From positions 1 through 64,000 of the forward strand of contig NZ_QRDY01000019.1 in assembly GCF_003386205.1 (NCBI RefSeq): a DNA stretch of 64,000 bases, in the 5' to 3' direction. Each line of letters begins with the position of its first letter. Within the stretch, counting starts at the first letter, position 1. Under the pieces are notes generated by a model, which saw only the letters and a list, made by a program, of their open reading frames with translations, was not told the DNA's origin and did no database searches. This DNA is from Cohnella lupini (GTDB lineage: Bacteria > Bacillota > Bacilli > Paenibacillales > Paenibacillaceae). The position numbers were made by a program, and so were the translations under genes. This document shows positions 43,203 through 52,671 of the stretch, piece after piece.

Positions 43203-43772
43203 TCAAATTTTGGCTAAATACTCGATCGAAGTCACTTGATCGTTTTCGATGACGAACCGCAATTGGGACTTGCCTTGGTCATAAACGTACAAATTCAAGT
43301 TGTTGGTGAACTTGTCGCCGTAGGCTTTGATCACGTCGCTTTTCTTGTTGAACAAGGTGACGCCTTCCTTGGTGGTCACCGTATCGTCGAACAGAATAAC
43401 GGACGCGATATAGTCGACGCCGTCCTTCTCGTAGGCATACACGTCGAAGCTGCTGTATTGGTAAATTTTATTGAGTCCCGGGAACGCGCAGGCTTGCGAT
43501 TCGAAATAACTTTGCGGTTTTCCGAGTTTGTCCAAGATCGGCGCCGCTTTGGCATGCATCGGAATGGAGATGCCGTTCGCCTCGAACACGAAGCCGTCGT
43601 CGCTTGCTTGCTCGGGCGTCTCGGAGGCCGGGGTGGAAGCAGCCGGCGAAGTAGCGGCTCCTTCCGTCTGCGACAACGCACTAGGCGAAGCGGCTCCCTC
43701 CTCCGTCGGTTTGTTCCCGCAACCGGATAGCAACATTAGGAGGGCGATCAGCCCTATACTTGCTTTTTTCAA
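43203..43772 (-). CDS. lipoprotein ending the dlt-like cluster
   Basis: A 189-residue lipoprotein. The signal peptide has lipobox LLSGC, followed by a low-complexity Ala/Ser/Thr/Pro/Glu linker (~25-65) and a C-terminal ~120-residue beta-rich domain with FVFEANGISIPMHAKAAPIL. The TTG at 43772 has GAGGAG 8 nt upstream and gives a clean signal peptide; an ATG at 43802 would overlap the previous gene. It is the last gene of the minus-strand cluster. Probably an extracellular accessory of the acylation system; family unknown. Confidence 0.75.
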   Translation of the reverse strand: MKKASIGLIALLMLLSGCGNKPTEEGAASPSALSQTEGAATSPAASTPASETPEQASDDGFVFEANGISIPMHAKAAPILDKLGKPQSYFESQACAFPGLNKIYQYSSFDVYAYEKDGVDYIASVILFDDTVTTKEGVTLFNKKSDVIKAYGDKFTNNLNLYVYDQGKSQLRFVIENDQVTSIEYLAKI

Positions 43773-43798
43773 AGTAAACACTCCTCTTCCATTCGTTA

Positions 43799-44872
43799 TC
43801 ACGTTTCGGCTTTATAACGTTTCAGGTATCCGTATTTCGCGAGCTCATCCAATTGATCCTGCTTCATCCGATCGTAAAAGTCGATTTTCTTTTGCCAGAT
43901 CCCGCTCCACGTTTCGTCGGTACGATGATCTTGCAAGCGGTACGTATCCGCCAGGAATGCTCCGAAGTATGTCGCCAGCTTTTCCGCTCCGTATACGTTC
44001 AAGTGCAAGCCCGCGTCATAGGTATCCGTCTGCAGGTCGATTCCGGCGTCATCCATGTGCTTGAGAAAATTGATGTAGGTTAAATCGTGGGCCGCGGCGT
44101 ATTGCTCCATCTGGGTATCCCACTCGTCGTACCAATTCGGGTAGATCGTCGGCGCTTTGACCAATACGAGTTCGATTCCGTTATCCTTGCACAATTTCGT
44201 CAATCGATCCAGGTAACTATAGGCGTTCGTACCGAATCGATAATCGGGCAGCCTCGGCGCTCTCGGAACTTTTCCCGCCGGCTTTACGTCCACCCGCATA
44301 TAATACCCATTGTTGAACAACTTCTCCTTGCCGAACAGGTTCGTGAAGTCGTCTTCGCTTAATTGATCCCATCTGGAATGAAAACGCAATAAGGGCGCAA
44401 GGTAATCGACAACATGCTCGCCCGCCATCTTGGACGCTTGAATACTCTTCAGCTTGATTGCCGAGAGTTTCATCCCATCCAGCGACATACGGTTATACTC
44501 TTCTTTTTGCGGTTCGTTGTACTTCATGGCAAGAACGTTATAGACGACGACTTTCGGCTTCTCGTATTTCAGCGTCTCCTCCAGCAAATAGTACGACTGC
44601 CAGATCAACTGTTGCGCGCTACCGCGGATATAGCTCGTAATACCGTATTTCTCCCACAGCGTAACCGGCGAGAAATTCTCGTACACTTCGCAGTCCCCGA
44701 GAAATACGACGTCGAAATCCTTGCGGTCTTCTTTGTAATATTCGCCGATGAGCGAACCCTCGACGATGCCGGATACGTATTTGGGCATCAGCAGGCGTTG
44801 CAGCACATACAACGAGCCGAGCAGCAGAACGATCGCGACCGTTCCGATTATAAGCTTCTTCCGTACCAACAT
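43799..44872 (-). CDS. DltD/AlgX-like SGNH-fold protein with Cys in the GDS motif
   Basis: A 357-residue protein with one N-terminal membrane anchor (~6-27) and an extracellular SGNH/GDSL-like domain. Block I reads VVFLGDCEVYENFSP: the usual nucleophile Ser is Cys61. A later Asp-x-x-His (YDAGLHLNVYGA) supplies the other catalytic pair. In dlt and alginate systems such proteins work with an MBOAT partner to transfer acyl or aminoacyl groups onto an extracellular polymer. The start is 21 bp after the MBOAT stop. The Cys may be the norm in this subfamily; I cannot check. Confidence 0.82.
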   Translation of the reverse strand: MLVRKKLIIGTVAIVLLLGSLYVLQRLLMPKYVSGIVEGSLIGEYYKEDRKDFDVVFLGDCEVYENFSPVTLWEKYGITSYIRGSAQQLIWQSYYLLEETLKYEKPKVVVYNVLAMKYNEPQKEEYNRMSLDGMKLSAIKLKSIQASKMAGEHVVDYLAPLLRFHSRWDQLSEDDFTNLFGKEKLFNNGYYMRVDVKPAGKVPRAPRLPDYRFGTNAYSYLDRLTKLCKDNGIELVLVKAPTIYPNWYDEWDTQMEQYAAAHDLTYINFLKHMDDAGIDLQTDTYDAGLHLNVYGAEKLATYFGAFLADTYRLQDHRTDETWSGIWQKKIDFYDRMKQDQLDELAKYGYLKRYKAET

Positions 44873-44893
44873 CCCCTCATCCCTCCGCCTTGA

Positions 44894-46486
44894 TCAGAAC
44901 TGATTATAGATGAATTGCGTCGCGTCATAGCCGACGCCGTAAGCGCCGAAGACGAGGATCGATAGGATCAGCAGGCCATAAAGCGAATACCGTAGGCCGA
45001 TCGGTTGCGCCGCTATCTTCTCCCTCACGCTTCCGCTTCTTTGAAGCAAGCTGACGATTCCGACGACCGTTAGGCTCGACAGGATCAAGATGTAGTGACT
45101 AAACGTGATGCCCAGATGAAGCAACGAACCGTCGAATAAGACTTGATAATTGAAGGTCGTGAACATGGACCCGAACATCCTGAACGTCAGCGGCACGTCC
45201 ATGTAACAGTCGAACAGCCGGATCGCGCTCATCAGAAGCAGCGTTCGCACGATTTGGAAAGAGCGGAATCCGAACGTACGCTTCACATTGAACTTCCCGT
45301 GGAACCGATCGTATAATGGTTCCAATTCTTGCGAGATCAGGATGATGACGCCGTTGGCAAGTCCCCAGGCGACGAAGTTCCAGCTGGAGCCGTGCCAGAT
45401 GCCGGTGGCGAACCAAGTCGTTAAAGTCGCGAGATACACAGGCGCGCGTTTGCCGATCGTATCGCCGAATCGCCTGCGGGAGAACTTCGACAAGGCAAGC
45501 ATCGGCTTCGAGACGGACATCGGGAAGAAGACGTAATCACGGAACCAAGCGCCCATCGAGATATGCCATCTGCGCCAGTAATCCGTGATCGACTTGGCGA
45601 AATACGGCCTGCGGAAATTTTCCTGAACCGTGATGCCCAGCATCTGGGCAATCCCGATCGTAATATCGATTCCGCCGGAGAAGTCGGCCAGCAGTTGAAA
45701 CGCGTATAACAACATGCCAATCAACACGAACGCACCGTTATAGTGTTCGGGATCGTCGAAAATTGTGCGAACGGCGACCGTCAGCTGATCGGCGATGACC
45801 AGCTTTTTGAAAAATCCCCATGCGACCCGCTGCAAGCCGAACTTTACGTTGCGGCCATCGAAGGCGTGCGGGCCGTACAACGTCTTACCCAATTGATCGA
45901 ATCGGCTAATCGGTCCCTGTATGACTTCAGGGAAAAAGGAAACGAACAACGCGAACTTGAACGGATTGCGCTCCGGCGGAAATTTTCCCCTGTAGACATC
46001 GATCAGGTAAGCCGCGCTCTTGAACGTATAGAAGGAAATGCCGAGCGGCACGGCGATCGTCCAGAAGGAAATGCCGCCTTCGCTTCCGAAAGCCCGGGCG
46101 ATGTAATTGATGTTCGCGATCGCGAAATCGGAGTATTTGACGAAAGCAAGGATGCCCAAAGCCACGAACAAGGCGAGCAGCATCGGGATCCGTTTTCTTG
46201 CTTTCATCTTGGACTTATATTCGTTGATCTGGGGCTTGGTCAATTCGTGCTTATGTTCGCGCAAATACTCGGATTCGGTCTGCCGCAAGTCGCCGATTCG
46301 GCGTCCGGCATAGTAGACGCAAACCGTCGTCGCCGCGATATAAGCAAGAAATTGAAGCCCGGATAGCGCATAGAACAAGTAGCTTGCACCAAGCAGCAAT
46401 ACCCACTGGAATTTTCTCGGAATAAGGTAATAGACGACGAACAGGATAACGAGAAAGAGAATGAAACCGTATGAGGTTAAAAGCAT
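44894..46486 (-). CDS. MBOAT acyltransferase (DltB/AlgI-like)
   Basis: A 530-residue membrane-bound O-acyltransferase with ten or more helices. Family marks are the SFYTFKSAAYLIDVYRG segment, FADFSGGIDITIG-like loop, NFRRPYFAKSITDYWRRWHIS, and the catalytic His in TGIWHGSSWNF (near residue 363). It moves an activated acyl or aminoacyl group from the carrier protein across the membrane. Longer than typical DltB (~400 aa) and closer to AlgI/PatA length. It follows the carrier-protein gene by 9 bp. Confidence 0.9.
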   Translation of the reverse strand: MLLTSYGFILFLVILFVVYYLIPRKFQWVLLLGASYLFYALSGLQFLAYIAATTVCVYYAGRRIGDLRQTESEYLREHKHELTKPQINEYKSKMKARKRIPMLLALFVALGILAFVKYSDFAIANINYIARAFGSEGGISFWTIAVPLGISFYTFKSAAYLIDVYRGKFPPERNPFKFALFVSFFPEVIQGPISRFDQLGKTLYGPHAFDGRNVKFGLQRVAWGFFKKLVIADQLTVAVRTIFDDPEHYNGAFVLIGMLLYAFQLLADFSGGIDITIGIAQMLGITVQENFRRPYFAKSITDYWRRWHISMGAWFRDYVFFPMSVSKPMLALSKFSRRRFGDTIGKRAPVYLATLTTWFATGIWHGSSWNFVAWGLANGVIILISQELEPLYDRFHGKFNVKRTFGFRSFQIVRTLLLMSAIRLFDCYMDVPLTFRMFGSMFTTFNYQVLFDGSLLHLGITFSHYILILSSLTVVGIVSLLQRSGSVREKIAAQPIGLRYSLYGLLILSILVFGAYGVGYDATQFIYNQF

Positions 46487-46495
46487 TGTCTCCCC

Positions 46496-46726
46496 CTATA
46501 GATCGTCGGATAGTCTGGTGATTAACGCGTACAACGCTTGGGCGGAATCGAAGTTATCCGGCGTGATCTCCTCCACGGGAATCGTCACGCCGAATTCGCC
46601 GTCGATTTCCGCAAGCAGCGTGACGATGTCGAATGAATCCAACACTTTATCCTTGATTAAATTATCGCATTGACGAAAATCGACGTCAGGGTGCATATCT
46701 TCCAATATTTTCAACAACTCGTCCAT
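46496..46726 (-). CDS. acyl/aminoacyl carrier protein (DltC-like)
   Basis: A 76-residue carrier protein with the phosphopantetheine site Ser31 in VLDSFDIVTLLAEID and a four-helix pattern. It would receive the adenylated substrate from the ligase encoded 5 bp upstream and present it to the MBOAT protein encoded next. Confidence 0.9.
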   Translation of the reverse strand: MDELLKILEDMHPDVDFRQCDNLIKDKVLDSFDIVTLLAEIDGEFGVTIPVEEITPDNFDSAQALYALITRLSDDL

Positions 46727-46731
46727 CGTAG

Positions 46732-48249
46732 TTATCTCCCCTTCTTGCTACTAGCTTCTTTGAGGTAAACGCGATCGATTTTTCCGTTCGTCGTGAGCGG
46801 CATCGCGTCTAACGGTTCTATCCGATTAGGAATCATGTACTTTGGCAGCAACTGCTTGAGCTCCTTTACGATCGATCTGGCGTCCGTCTCGCCTACGAAG
46901 AATAAGACGATTTTCTCCGTGGTTTTGTCGTAAACGCAGCAAGCGCTCTTGATGCCTTCCAGCCTAGTCACGTTCGCCTCGATTTCTCCGAGTTCGATGC
47001 GATACCCCATATGCTTGATCTGGTAATCTTTACGCGAGACGAACATCAGCTCGCCATGCTCGTTATATTTACCCAAATCCCCCGTCCGGTAGATCAGGTC
47101 GGGATAAAGCGAGTTCAAAGGATTTTGTACGAAGACTTCGTTCGTCTTGGCGAAATCCTCATAATAACCTAACGTCAGGCAAGTACCCCGAATGCAGATT
47201 TCTCCGACTTCCCCGGGAGCGGCTTCGCGATCGTCCGAACCTAGCAAGAGGATTTCGGTATTCCGGAACGGCTTGCCGATAGGTAAAATCTCGTGTTCCT
47301 CGAACTCCCGTTCCACCTTGTAGTAACACGACATGCCGGTCGCCTCGGTAGGGCCGTATAAGTTAACGAACTTCGCGCCGGGCAACGCGCTTCTCCACAG
47401 ATTGAATTGTTTTACCGGGAATACTTCGCTGCCGAACGCGACGGTATGCAGAAATTGCGGAACCAGCTTGTCCAGCACTTTGAAGGAAGAGATCATCGTT
47501 AATGCCGATACGACCCAACATACGGTGTTTATGCGATATTCGTTCAGGAATTCCACCAATTTGAGCGGGAACATAAACAAGCTCTTCGGAATGATATAGG
47601 TCGTCGCTCCGAACTTCAGAGTCGGGAATAGCTCTTTGAAGCAAGCATCGAGATACAGCGGCGTCTGGTTCCCGAATATCGTGTCTTCGCCAAATGCAAG
47701 CACGTCGGATAAGTTCTCGATATAATCGATGACCGATCTATGGTTGGCGATGACGCCTTTCGGAACGCCCGTCGAGCCGGACGTGAAGACGACGTACAAA
47801 GGATCCGTGTCCAAGGCGGAAAGGCGTACTCGTATTAATGCCTCGTCGTCGACGGGACATTGAATCAGGTCGTCGAACAGATGAACGTTCCCTTGAAAGT
47901 CGATGGCATCAACGGTTTCCTTCGTCGACTCGTCGCAGATGATCGCGCCGGGATTTACCTTCCGAACGATCGTCTCGATGCGGCTGCGGGGCATCTCGTC
48001 GTCGAGCGGCACGTAGAAATTGCCGCTGTAGATGACACCGTAATAAGCCGCGATCGCTTTCGGACTCCTGTTCATGAATACGACGATCGGTTGCTTGTGC
48101 AAATTGTGTCTGTTCAGGAACGTGCCTATCGCTCTGGACTGCCCGTACACTTCTTCGAACGTAAGGCCGAACTCGTCGTTCGCATAAGCTAGTTTGTCCG
48201 GTACTCTTCGTACTGTATGCTCCAAATACTCCATGACGTTAAACTGCAT
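46732..48249 (-). CDS. amino-acid/acyl adenylation enzyme (DltA-like)
   Basis: A 505-residue adenylate-forming enzyme. Core motifs are A3 FTSGSTGVPKG, A5 NLYGPTEATG, A7 YRTGDLG, A8 KDYQIKHMGYRIELGEIE and A10 TTNGKIDR. It activates a carboxylate with ATP and loads the carrier protein next door. DltA uses D-Ala. I did not read out the specificity pocket, and the gene order (ligase, carrier, MBOAT, SGNH) differs from classical dltABCD, so the substrate is open. The start is 22 bp after the transglutaminase-like gene's stop. Confidence 0.9.
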   Translation of the reverse strand: MQFNVMEYLEHTVRRVPDKLAYANDEFGLTFEEVYGQSRAIGTFLNRHNLHKQPIVVFMNRSPKAIAAYYGVIYSGNFYVPLDDEMPRSRIETIVRKVNPGAIICDESTKETVDAIDFQGNVHLFDDLIQCPVDDEALIRVRLSALDTDPLYVVFTSGSTGVPKGVIANHRSVIDYIENLSDVLAFGEDTIFGNQTPLYLDACFKELFPTLKFGATTYIIPKSLFMFPLKLVEFLNEYRINTVCWVVSALTMISSFKVLDKLVPQFLHTVAFGSEVFPVKQFNLWRSALPGAKFVNLYGPTEATGMSCYYKVEREFEEHEILPIGKPFRNTEILLLGSDDREAAPGEVGEICIRGTCLTLGYYEDFAKTNEVFVQNPLNSLYPDLIYRTGDLGKYNEHGELMFVSRKDYQIKHMGYRIELGEIEANVTRLEGIKSACCVYDKTTEKIVLFFVGETDARSIVKELKQLLPKYMIPNRIEPLDAMPLTTNGKIDRVYLKEASSKKGR

Positions 48250-48271
48250 TCGCGAATCTTGCCCTTCTTAT

Positions 48272-49204
48272 TTAGAGATACTTGCTTCTTTCTTCGAGCG
48301 GTTTGGTTGGCGTAGCCGGATGTTTGGTCTTATCGAATAAGTAGTAGTTCTTAAATTCATTATTGAATAACGCCAGCTCTTCATCCGTAAGCAGGAAGGT
48401 CGTATTCTTTCTGATCGTTGGAGTCGTATCGAAATGATACCAGGTATCTTCGACTTTGACCAAGCTCCAGAAATGTTTCGATTTTCTGCCTTTGTCCCGG
48501 ATCACGGTTTGCGTTTCGAAGCCGCTTCTCTCCATCAGTATCTTTGCGGTGGAATAATAAACGAAGCAGTCGCCCGTACCTTGTTTAAACCCTTGAAGCG
48601 CGCCTTTCCGCCAATCGTCGTGGCTGGAACTGTCGATGTAGCCGATGTTGTACTTCGTCCACTTGAAGATTGCCCATAATTTGTCGACTTCCGTCATGTC
48701 TTCCGTTATGATTTTGGCGAGTACGGTATCCGCCAGTTGATTCAATTCGTCTTCATTGAGGGGGCTCGCAGGTTTTACCTTGACCGTAACCGTAGCCTCA
48801 GCTTGGGCAACGTTACCCGCGGCGTCCTTGGCCGTATAGGCAATTTTGTAAACGCCGACTTTCTTTAGGTTGACGGCGCTCGTGTCTACGACCAAAGCGA
48901 CGTTCGTATCGTGATTATCCACAACGGTTACGCCGGTCTTGTAGGAAACGCGGTCTCCGGTAAAGACGGTTACATTTTTGACTCCCGTGATTTTCGGCGG
49001 CTCCTTATCAGCTTTGGTGTCCGATGTGGTAGTCGGTGTGGCAGCAGGCGTGACAGTCGGCGTGGCCGAGGGCTTCGTTTCCGTCTGGGCATCCGCCGAT
49101 GTTCCGTCGACCGAAATCCGAATAATGACCGCGGCAATAAGAACGAAGGCAACTCCTATGATGACCTTGCTAAGTTTAGTGCGTCTAGTTCGTTTAGCGC
49201 GCAT
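48272..49204 (-). CDS. membrane-anchored transglutaminase-like protein, first gene of the dlt-like cluster
   Basis: 310 residues: an N-terminal signal anchor (~12-30), a Thr/Pro/Ala/Lys-rich linker (~38-68), an Ig-like domain of the PKD/HYR type (~70-143), and a transglutaminase-core domain. The catalytic triad is C213 (GTGDCFVYYSTAK), H244 (KHFWSLV) and D259 (WYHFDTTP). Such domains are cysteine proteases or amidases as often as crosslinkers. It leads the operon and shares a divergent upstream region with the racemase. Likely an extracellular enzyme acting on the wall or on the decorated polymer. Confidence 0.87.
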   Translation of the reverse strand: MRAKRTRRTKLSKVIIGVAFVLIAAVIIRISVDGTSADAQTETKPSATPTVTPAATPTTTSDTKADKEPPKITGVKNVTVFTGDRVSYKTGVTVVDNHDTNVALVVDTSAVNLKKVGVYKIAYTAKDAAGNVAQAEATVTVKVKPASPLNEDELNQLADTVLAKIITEDMTEVDKLWAIFKWTKYNIGYIDSSSHDDWRKGALQGFKQGTGDCFVYYSTAKILMERSGFETQTVIRDKGRKSKHFWSLVKVEDTWYHFDTTPTIRKNTTFLLTDEELALFNNEFKNYYLFDKTKHPATPTKPLEERSKYL

Positions 49205-49435
49205 GTGGTAACCCCATTTATGTCGAAATTTTACGAATAATTACAATCGGTTTTCATTATACTATAGCAAAACTGGATTTCGAGAAGCATAAATTTCCAT
49301 TTTAATTGAAAAATCTTGTTAAGATAAAAGTTTTAGACGAATTTAGCGTAATTTTGAAGTCGTCTTGCTACGCTTCCCGGATTCTCATAGAATAAGTACA
49401 TGAAAAACATGACAATACAAAATAAGGTAGAGATG
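49205..49435. promoter_or_regulatory. divergent promoter region
   Basis: An AT-rich 230-bp gap between the leftward transglutaminase-like gene and the rightward racemase. It must hold both promoters. I cannot place hexamers securely. Confidence 0.35.
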
Positions 49436-50179
49436 ATGAATGGAACCCAATTAGGCGTAATCGGCGGGATGGGACCGAAGGCGACATCCGTTTTTTTCGA
49501 CAGAGTCATTGAATTCACCGAAGCGGAAGCGGATCAAGACCATATCGACATGATTATTTTGAATCATGCGTCATTGCCGGACCGGACGAGCTCAATCCTG
49601 CAGCGGAAAGATCATCAATTCCTGCGGATGATTCAAGCGGACATCGCGCTGCTCGAGCACGCGGAAGTGGCGAACATCGCGATGCCTTGCAATACGGCAC
49701 ACCGCTTCTTCGACGCCCTTCAATCCATGACGGCTATTCCGATCGTCAACATGGTAAGCGAAACAGTCGAAGAACTGCACGCGAAACACAAAGCGAATCG
49801 TAGAATCGGCATTCTCGCGACCGACGCCACCCTTCAAACCGGTATCTATTCGGATGTCCTGCGGCAATACGGCCTTGAGCCGTTCATCCCGAGCGCGAGC
49901 ATGCAACAACGCATTATGAACATCATCTATGAAGATATCAAGAAAACCGGACATTCGGATGCTCGCGTGCTCGAAGGTATTATGATGGAAATGCTCCAGC
50001 GGGAGAAATGCGACGGCGTCGTTCTCGCGTGCACGGAATTATCGTGCATAGAATTAGGCGAATCCGTAAGGCCTTACTTTATCGACGCATTGGATGTGCT
50101 CGTGCATAGGTCCATTACGTTATCCGGCGGGACGATCAAGCCCGCGATCATGAAACGTCTGTCCATAGAGAAATCATGA
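49436..50179 (+). CDS. aspartate/glutamate racemase family protein
   Basis: A 247-residue Asp/Glu racemase. It opens LGVIGGMGPKATSVFFDRV. The two catalytic Cys are C85 (AMPCNTAH) and C199 (VVLACTELS), so both acid/base thiols are present. It converts L- to D-Asp or related amino acids without a cofactor. The ATG at 49436 (or 49433) has AAGG upstream, while the ATG at 49400 has no site. It is divergent from the cluster with an adenylation enzyme and carrier protein, which raises the idea that it supplies a D-amino acid for that pathway. Confidence 0.88.
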   Translation: MNGTQLGVIGGMGPKATSVFFDRVIEFTEAEADQDHIDMIILNHASLPDRTSSILQRKDHQFLRMIQADIALLEHAEVANIAMPCNTAHRFFDALQSMTAIPIVNMVSETVEELHAKHKANRRIGILATDATLQTGIYSDVLRQYGLEPFIPSASMQQRIMNIIYEDIKKTGHSDARVLEGIMMEMLQREKCDGVVLACTELSCIELGESVRPYFIDALDVLVHRSITLSGGTIKPAIMKRLSIEKS

Positions 50180-50262
50180 ATAACGTTTACACAAATAAAG
50201 ACGCAGTGGTCGAGAAATAGTTACATCTTTTTATTTATTAGCTCGGTTAACTGAAATAATAA

Positions 50263-50284
50263 AAGGCCGCCAACCGGCAGCCTA
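50263..50284 (-). terminator. terminator of the 86-residue gene
   Basis: Minus strand AGGCTGCC/GGCGGCCT stem with a GGTT loop, then TTTATTATT. About 40 bp after the stop at 50323. Confidence 0.6.
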
Positions 50285-50322
50285 ATCAATGAATTTAATA
50301 ACACGAACAAAGGGGGCATCCC

Positions 50323-50583
50323 TCACAGGATAGTAGTCGAATGAGGAGGCGAGTGAACGGCAAGTCCGATTACGACAATTTTGCTTCCCTTTTTATATCT
50401 TTGAACCACCAGAGGAGTTCTTTTGCCATTTGGAGCGACAATAGTAATGGTAACCGATGCATTGTCTATCTTCGCCACATAGATGGCTCGATTATTTTTC
50501 TTGAATATTCTTCTCCAGTTTTTATCGAAATAATAGATCTCGTCTTTCAAATCCGATAACGTATAATTCCTAGGGAGAGCCAT
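50323..50583 (-). CDS. 86-residue basic protein, unknown
   Basis: The ATG at 50583 has GGAGGTG 8-9 nt upstream. The product is ALPRNYTLSDLKDEIYYFDK followed by a basic beta-rich region (KKNNRAIYVAKIDNASVTI). It is soluble, without Cys or signal peptide. I do not recognise the family. Monocistronic, with its own terminator. Confidence 0.55.
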   Translation of the reverse strand: MALPRNYTLSDLKDEIYYFDKNWRRIFKKNNRAIYVAKIDNASVTITIVAPNGKRTPLVVQRYKKGSKIVVIGLAVHSPPHSTTIL

Positions 50584-50771
50584 GAGTAACACCTCCACTC
50601 TATGCCGATATTTAACTACAAGGTGTTACGATACTAAATTGGGAGAAACTATCCAGCACAATAATCACCTCGCATTATACTTTTAGTATACGGAGGTTAG
50701 ATTTTTTTGCTTGGATAAGCATGAAAAATGTATAATCTACTCTTTCTTTTCGCGCTACCATTGTCACGCGC

Positions 50772-50812
50772 AAAAAAACAACGCCAGCTGCCATCTCGAG
50801 CAGTTGACGTTG
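50772..50812 (-). terminator. terminator of the first stalk-domain gene
   Basis: Minus strand AACGTCAACTGC pairs with GCAGCTGGCGTT, followed by GTTTTTTT. It lies 14 bp after the stop at 50826. Confidence 0.8.
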
Positions 50813-50825
50813 CCTTTCGGTATCA

Positions 50826-51665
50826 TTATTCGAATGTCCTACCCAAAGCGAAGATATAATTAAGCTGCTCATTGTACATACCTGAACTGAAATCTAATGT
50901 TCGCTCAAAAATAGCACCCTTATCAATGAACGGTCTCTCTCGTACGGGCTGATCCGGCATCGGAACATCCATCTCCATCATCGTACCCTTCTCGAATGAA
51001 AAGATGACATGGAGATCCTCTTTACCGGCTGAAATGTCTTGACCACTGACATTTTGGGCACGAAGTGATAAAGTCCCCGTGGTTAGTTTGCCTAGTGTCG
51101 GGCCTGTCATTTGAATATTTGACCATAAAGGCAGAATGGCATTGTTATCTGCTACTTTAGGTGTCACATTGATATCGGTAATCTGAGAGAATATCGTCAT
51201 ATCATTGAGTGACTCATCCACAACCTGAATCACGGCTGTTTCCTTATCCCATTTTACCGGCAGGTTCATACTATCTATTAATACTCGGATTGGAATGTAA
51301 AGATGATTTTGAACGATTTCTGGAGCGGTATCCATTGAAATTACTGTCCCGTTATTATCCGCCTCCGTTGAGTCGACTTTCAGCTTCAGGGAATTACGTC
51401 CCTTACTAATCGTTGCTTCTTGCAATCTTCCGTTATAATTTACATTTGCGCCCAAAAGTTCGCTTACGAACCGTACCGGAATCATTAGACGATTATTTGG
51501 GTCCACATACGGTGCCTTGGGGGATGTGTATAACACAAAGAAATCATTGATCTTAAAAATAGGCTTTGTGGAAGGATCACTGGAAGCGAATGATACGTTC
51601 ATAGGCGCAAGACTAACCACCATCACCATAAGCGAAAATAACATGCGAATGAATTCTTTTCTCAT
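50826..51665 (-). CDS. secreted copper-amine-oxidase-N (stalk) domain protein
   Basis: 279 residues with a Sec signal peptide (1-27). A stalk domain follows (about 50-150) with NNRLMIPVRFVSELLGANVN and LYIPIRVLIDSMNLPVKW, the two repeated 'IPxR' beta-hairpin units of this family. The C-terminal ~125 residues are an unrecognised beta-rich domain with FSFEKGTMMEMDVPMPDQP. Exported; probably wall-associated. In Paenibacillaceae this domain is a structural module and does not imply amine oxidase activity. Confidence 0.85.
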   Translation of the reverse strand: MRKEFIRMLFSLMVMVVSLAPMNVSFASSDPSTKPIFKINDFFVLYTSPKAPYVDPNNRLMIPVRFVSELLGANVNYNGRLQEATISKGRNSLKLKVDSTEADNNGTVISMDTAPEIVQNHLYIPIRVLIDSMNLPVKWDKETAVIQVVDESLNDMTIFSQITDINVTPKVADNNAILPLWSNIQMTGPTLGKLTTGTLSLRAQNVSGQDISAGKEDLHVIFSFEKGTMMEMDVPMPDQPVRERPFIDKGAIFERTLDFSSGMYNEQLNYIFALGRTFE

Positions 51666-51819
51666 ACGAACACTCCGCTTCTTGTCGTTGTGCTATAGTT
51701 TTCCGTTATGGCAAACTGCTCCTCGTCCGTTCAACATCGTTTCCCATCATTGTATATGACAACGTATGGTATATCCTCTCAACCTACATTCTCCGCTAGT
51801 CAATAACGAAAAAATTACT

Positions 51820-52671
51820 TTATGCAATTGTATTTCTGATAGTCGTCAGAAAACCGTTTTTTGTGGCGGTATCAATTAACTGACCAATGGATTGTATTTT
51901 CATATCGCTAAACAAGTACCACTCATCTTTAGAAACGTCATGAACCAAGCTTTCTGGATACTCTGTTAAAAGTTCAGATGGAAAATAACGATTTAAAGAA
52001 TAAACATCAATGCGAACTAGGCTATTCCCTTTTGGGTCTAAAAAATCATATTGCACATTTTTATAGTAAGATCCAGGAGTGTCCATGTTTTCTCTCCAAG
52101 AGTAGTTTGCAGGTGCTTCGACCTTTTCACTTTTGTTTTCTACCAAAGTATTGTAAATGGTTTCGTTATATGCATTTCCAATAATTTGATCAACAACGCC
52201 GCCCATAGTCATATGGATTTCTTTTTGCAATGCTTTTACCTTTACGCCGTCTATGAACAATGGTTTAGTTTCGACAGTCACTCCAAAATCACTGTAATTG
52301 ACAGTGCATCCAAACGTCTCTGCAATAAAACGAAGCGGAACAAATATGCGACTATTTTTCATGTATGGTTTGACATCAAGAGACACCTTTTTTCCGTTCT
52401 TATCCGCCGTATTACTGTTTAATCTTAATAATACTTTCATATCGCCTTTAGTGAGAATAACTTCGGAATTGGACCATTTGACGTTTGCTCCCAAATTTTC
52501 GCTGATAACACGTACAGGCACCATTGTGCGATCGTTATTATTTTCGGGCTTCACATCGGATGCAATAGAAACGCCGTCAATTTCTATTAGATTTCCTGCT
52601 GCTGCATAAGTAGTTGACGATGAAGTAACTAGAATGATTGCAAGAAAAAGCCCATAGAATGCTTTTTTCAT
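51820..52671 (-). CDS. secreted copper-amine-oxidase-N (stalk) domain protein
   Basis: 283 residues with a signal peptide (1-24, ending TYAAA) and a stalk domain (25-135) with two hairpin units, RTMVPVRVISENLGANVKW and RIFVPLRFIAETFGCTVNY. An unrecognised ~150-residue C-terminal domain follows, with YSWRENMDTPGSYYKNVQYD. The start has an AGGAG-type site (GAACAGGAGC) upstream. It is homologous in its N-terminal half to the genes on both sides, probably a family expansion. Confidence 0.85.
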   Translation of the reverse strand: MKKAFYGLFLAIILVTSSSTTYAAAGNLIEIDGVSIASDVKPENNNDRTMVPVRVISENLGANVKWSNSEVILTKGDMKVLLRLNSNTADKNGKKVSLDVKPYMKNSRIFVPLRFIAETFGCTVNYSDFGVTVETKPLFIDGVKVKALQKEIHMTMGGVVDQIIGNAYNETIYNTLVENKSEKVEAPANYSWRENMDTPGSYYKNVQYDFLDPKGNSLVRIDVYSLNRYFPSELLTEYPESLVHDVSKDEWYLFSDMKIQSIGQLIDTATKNGFLTTIRNTIA

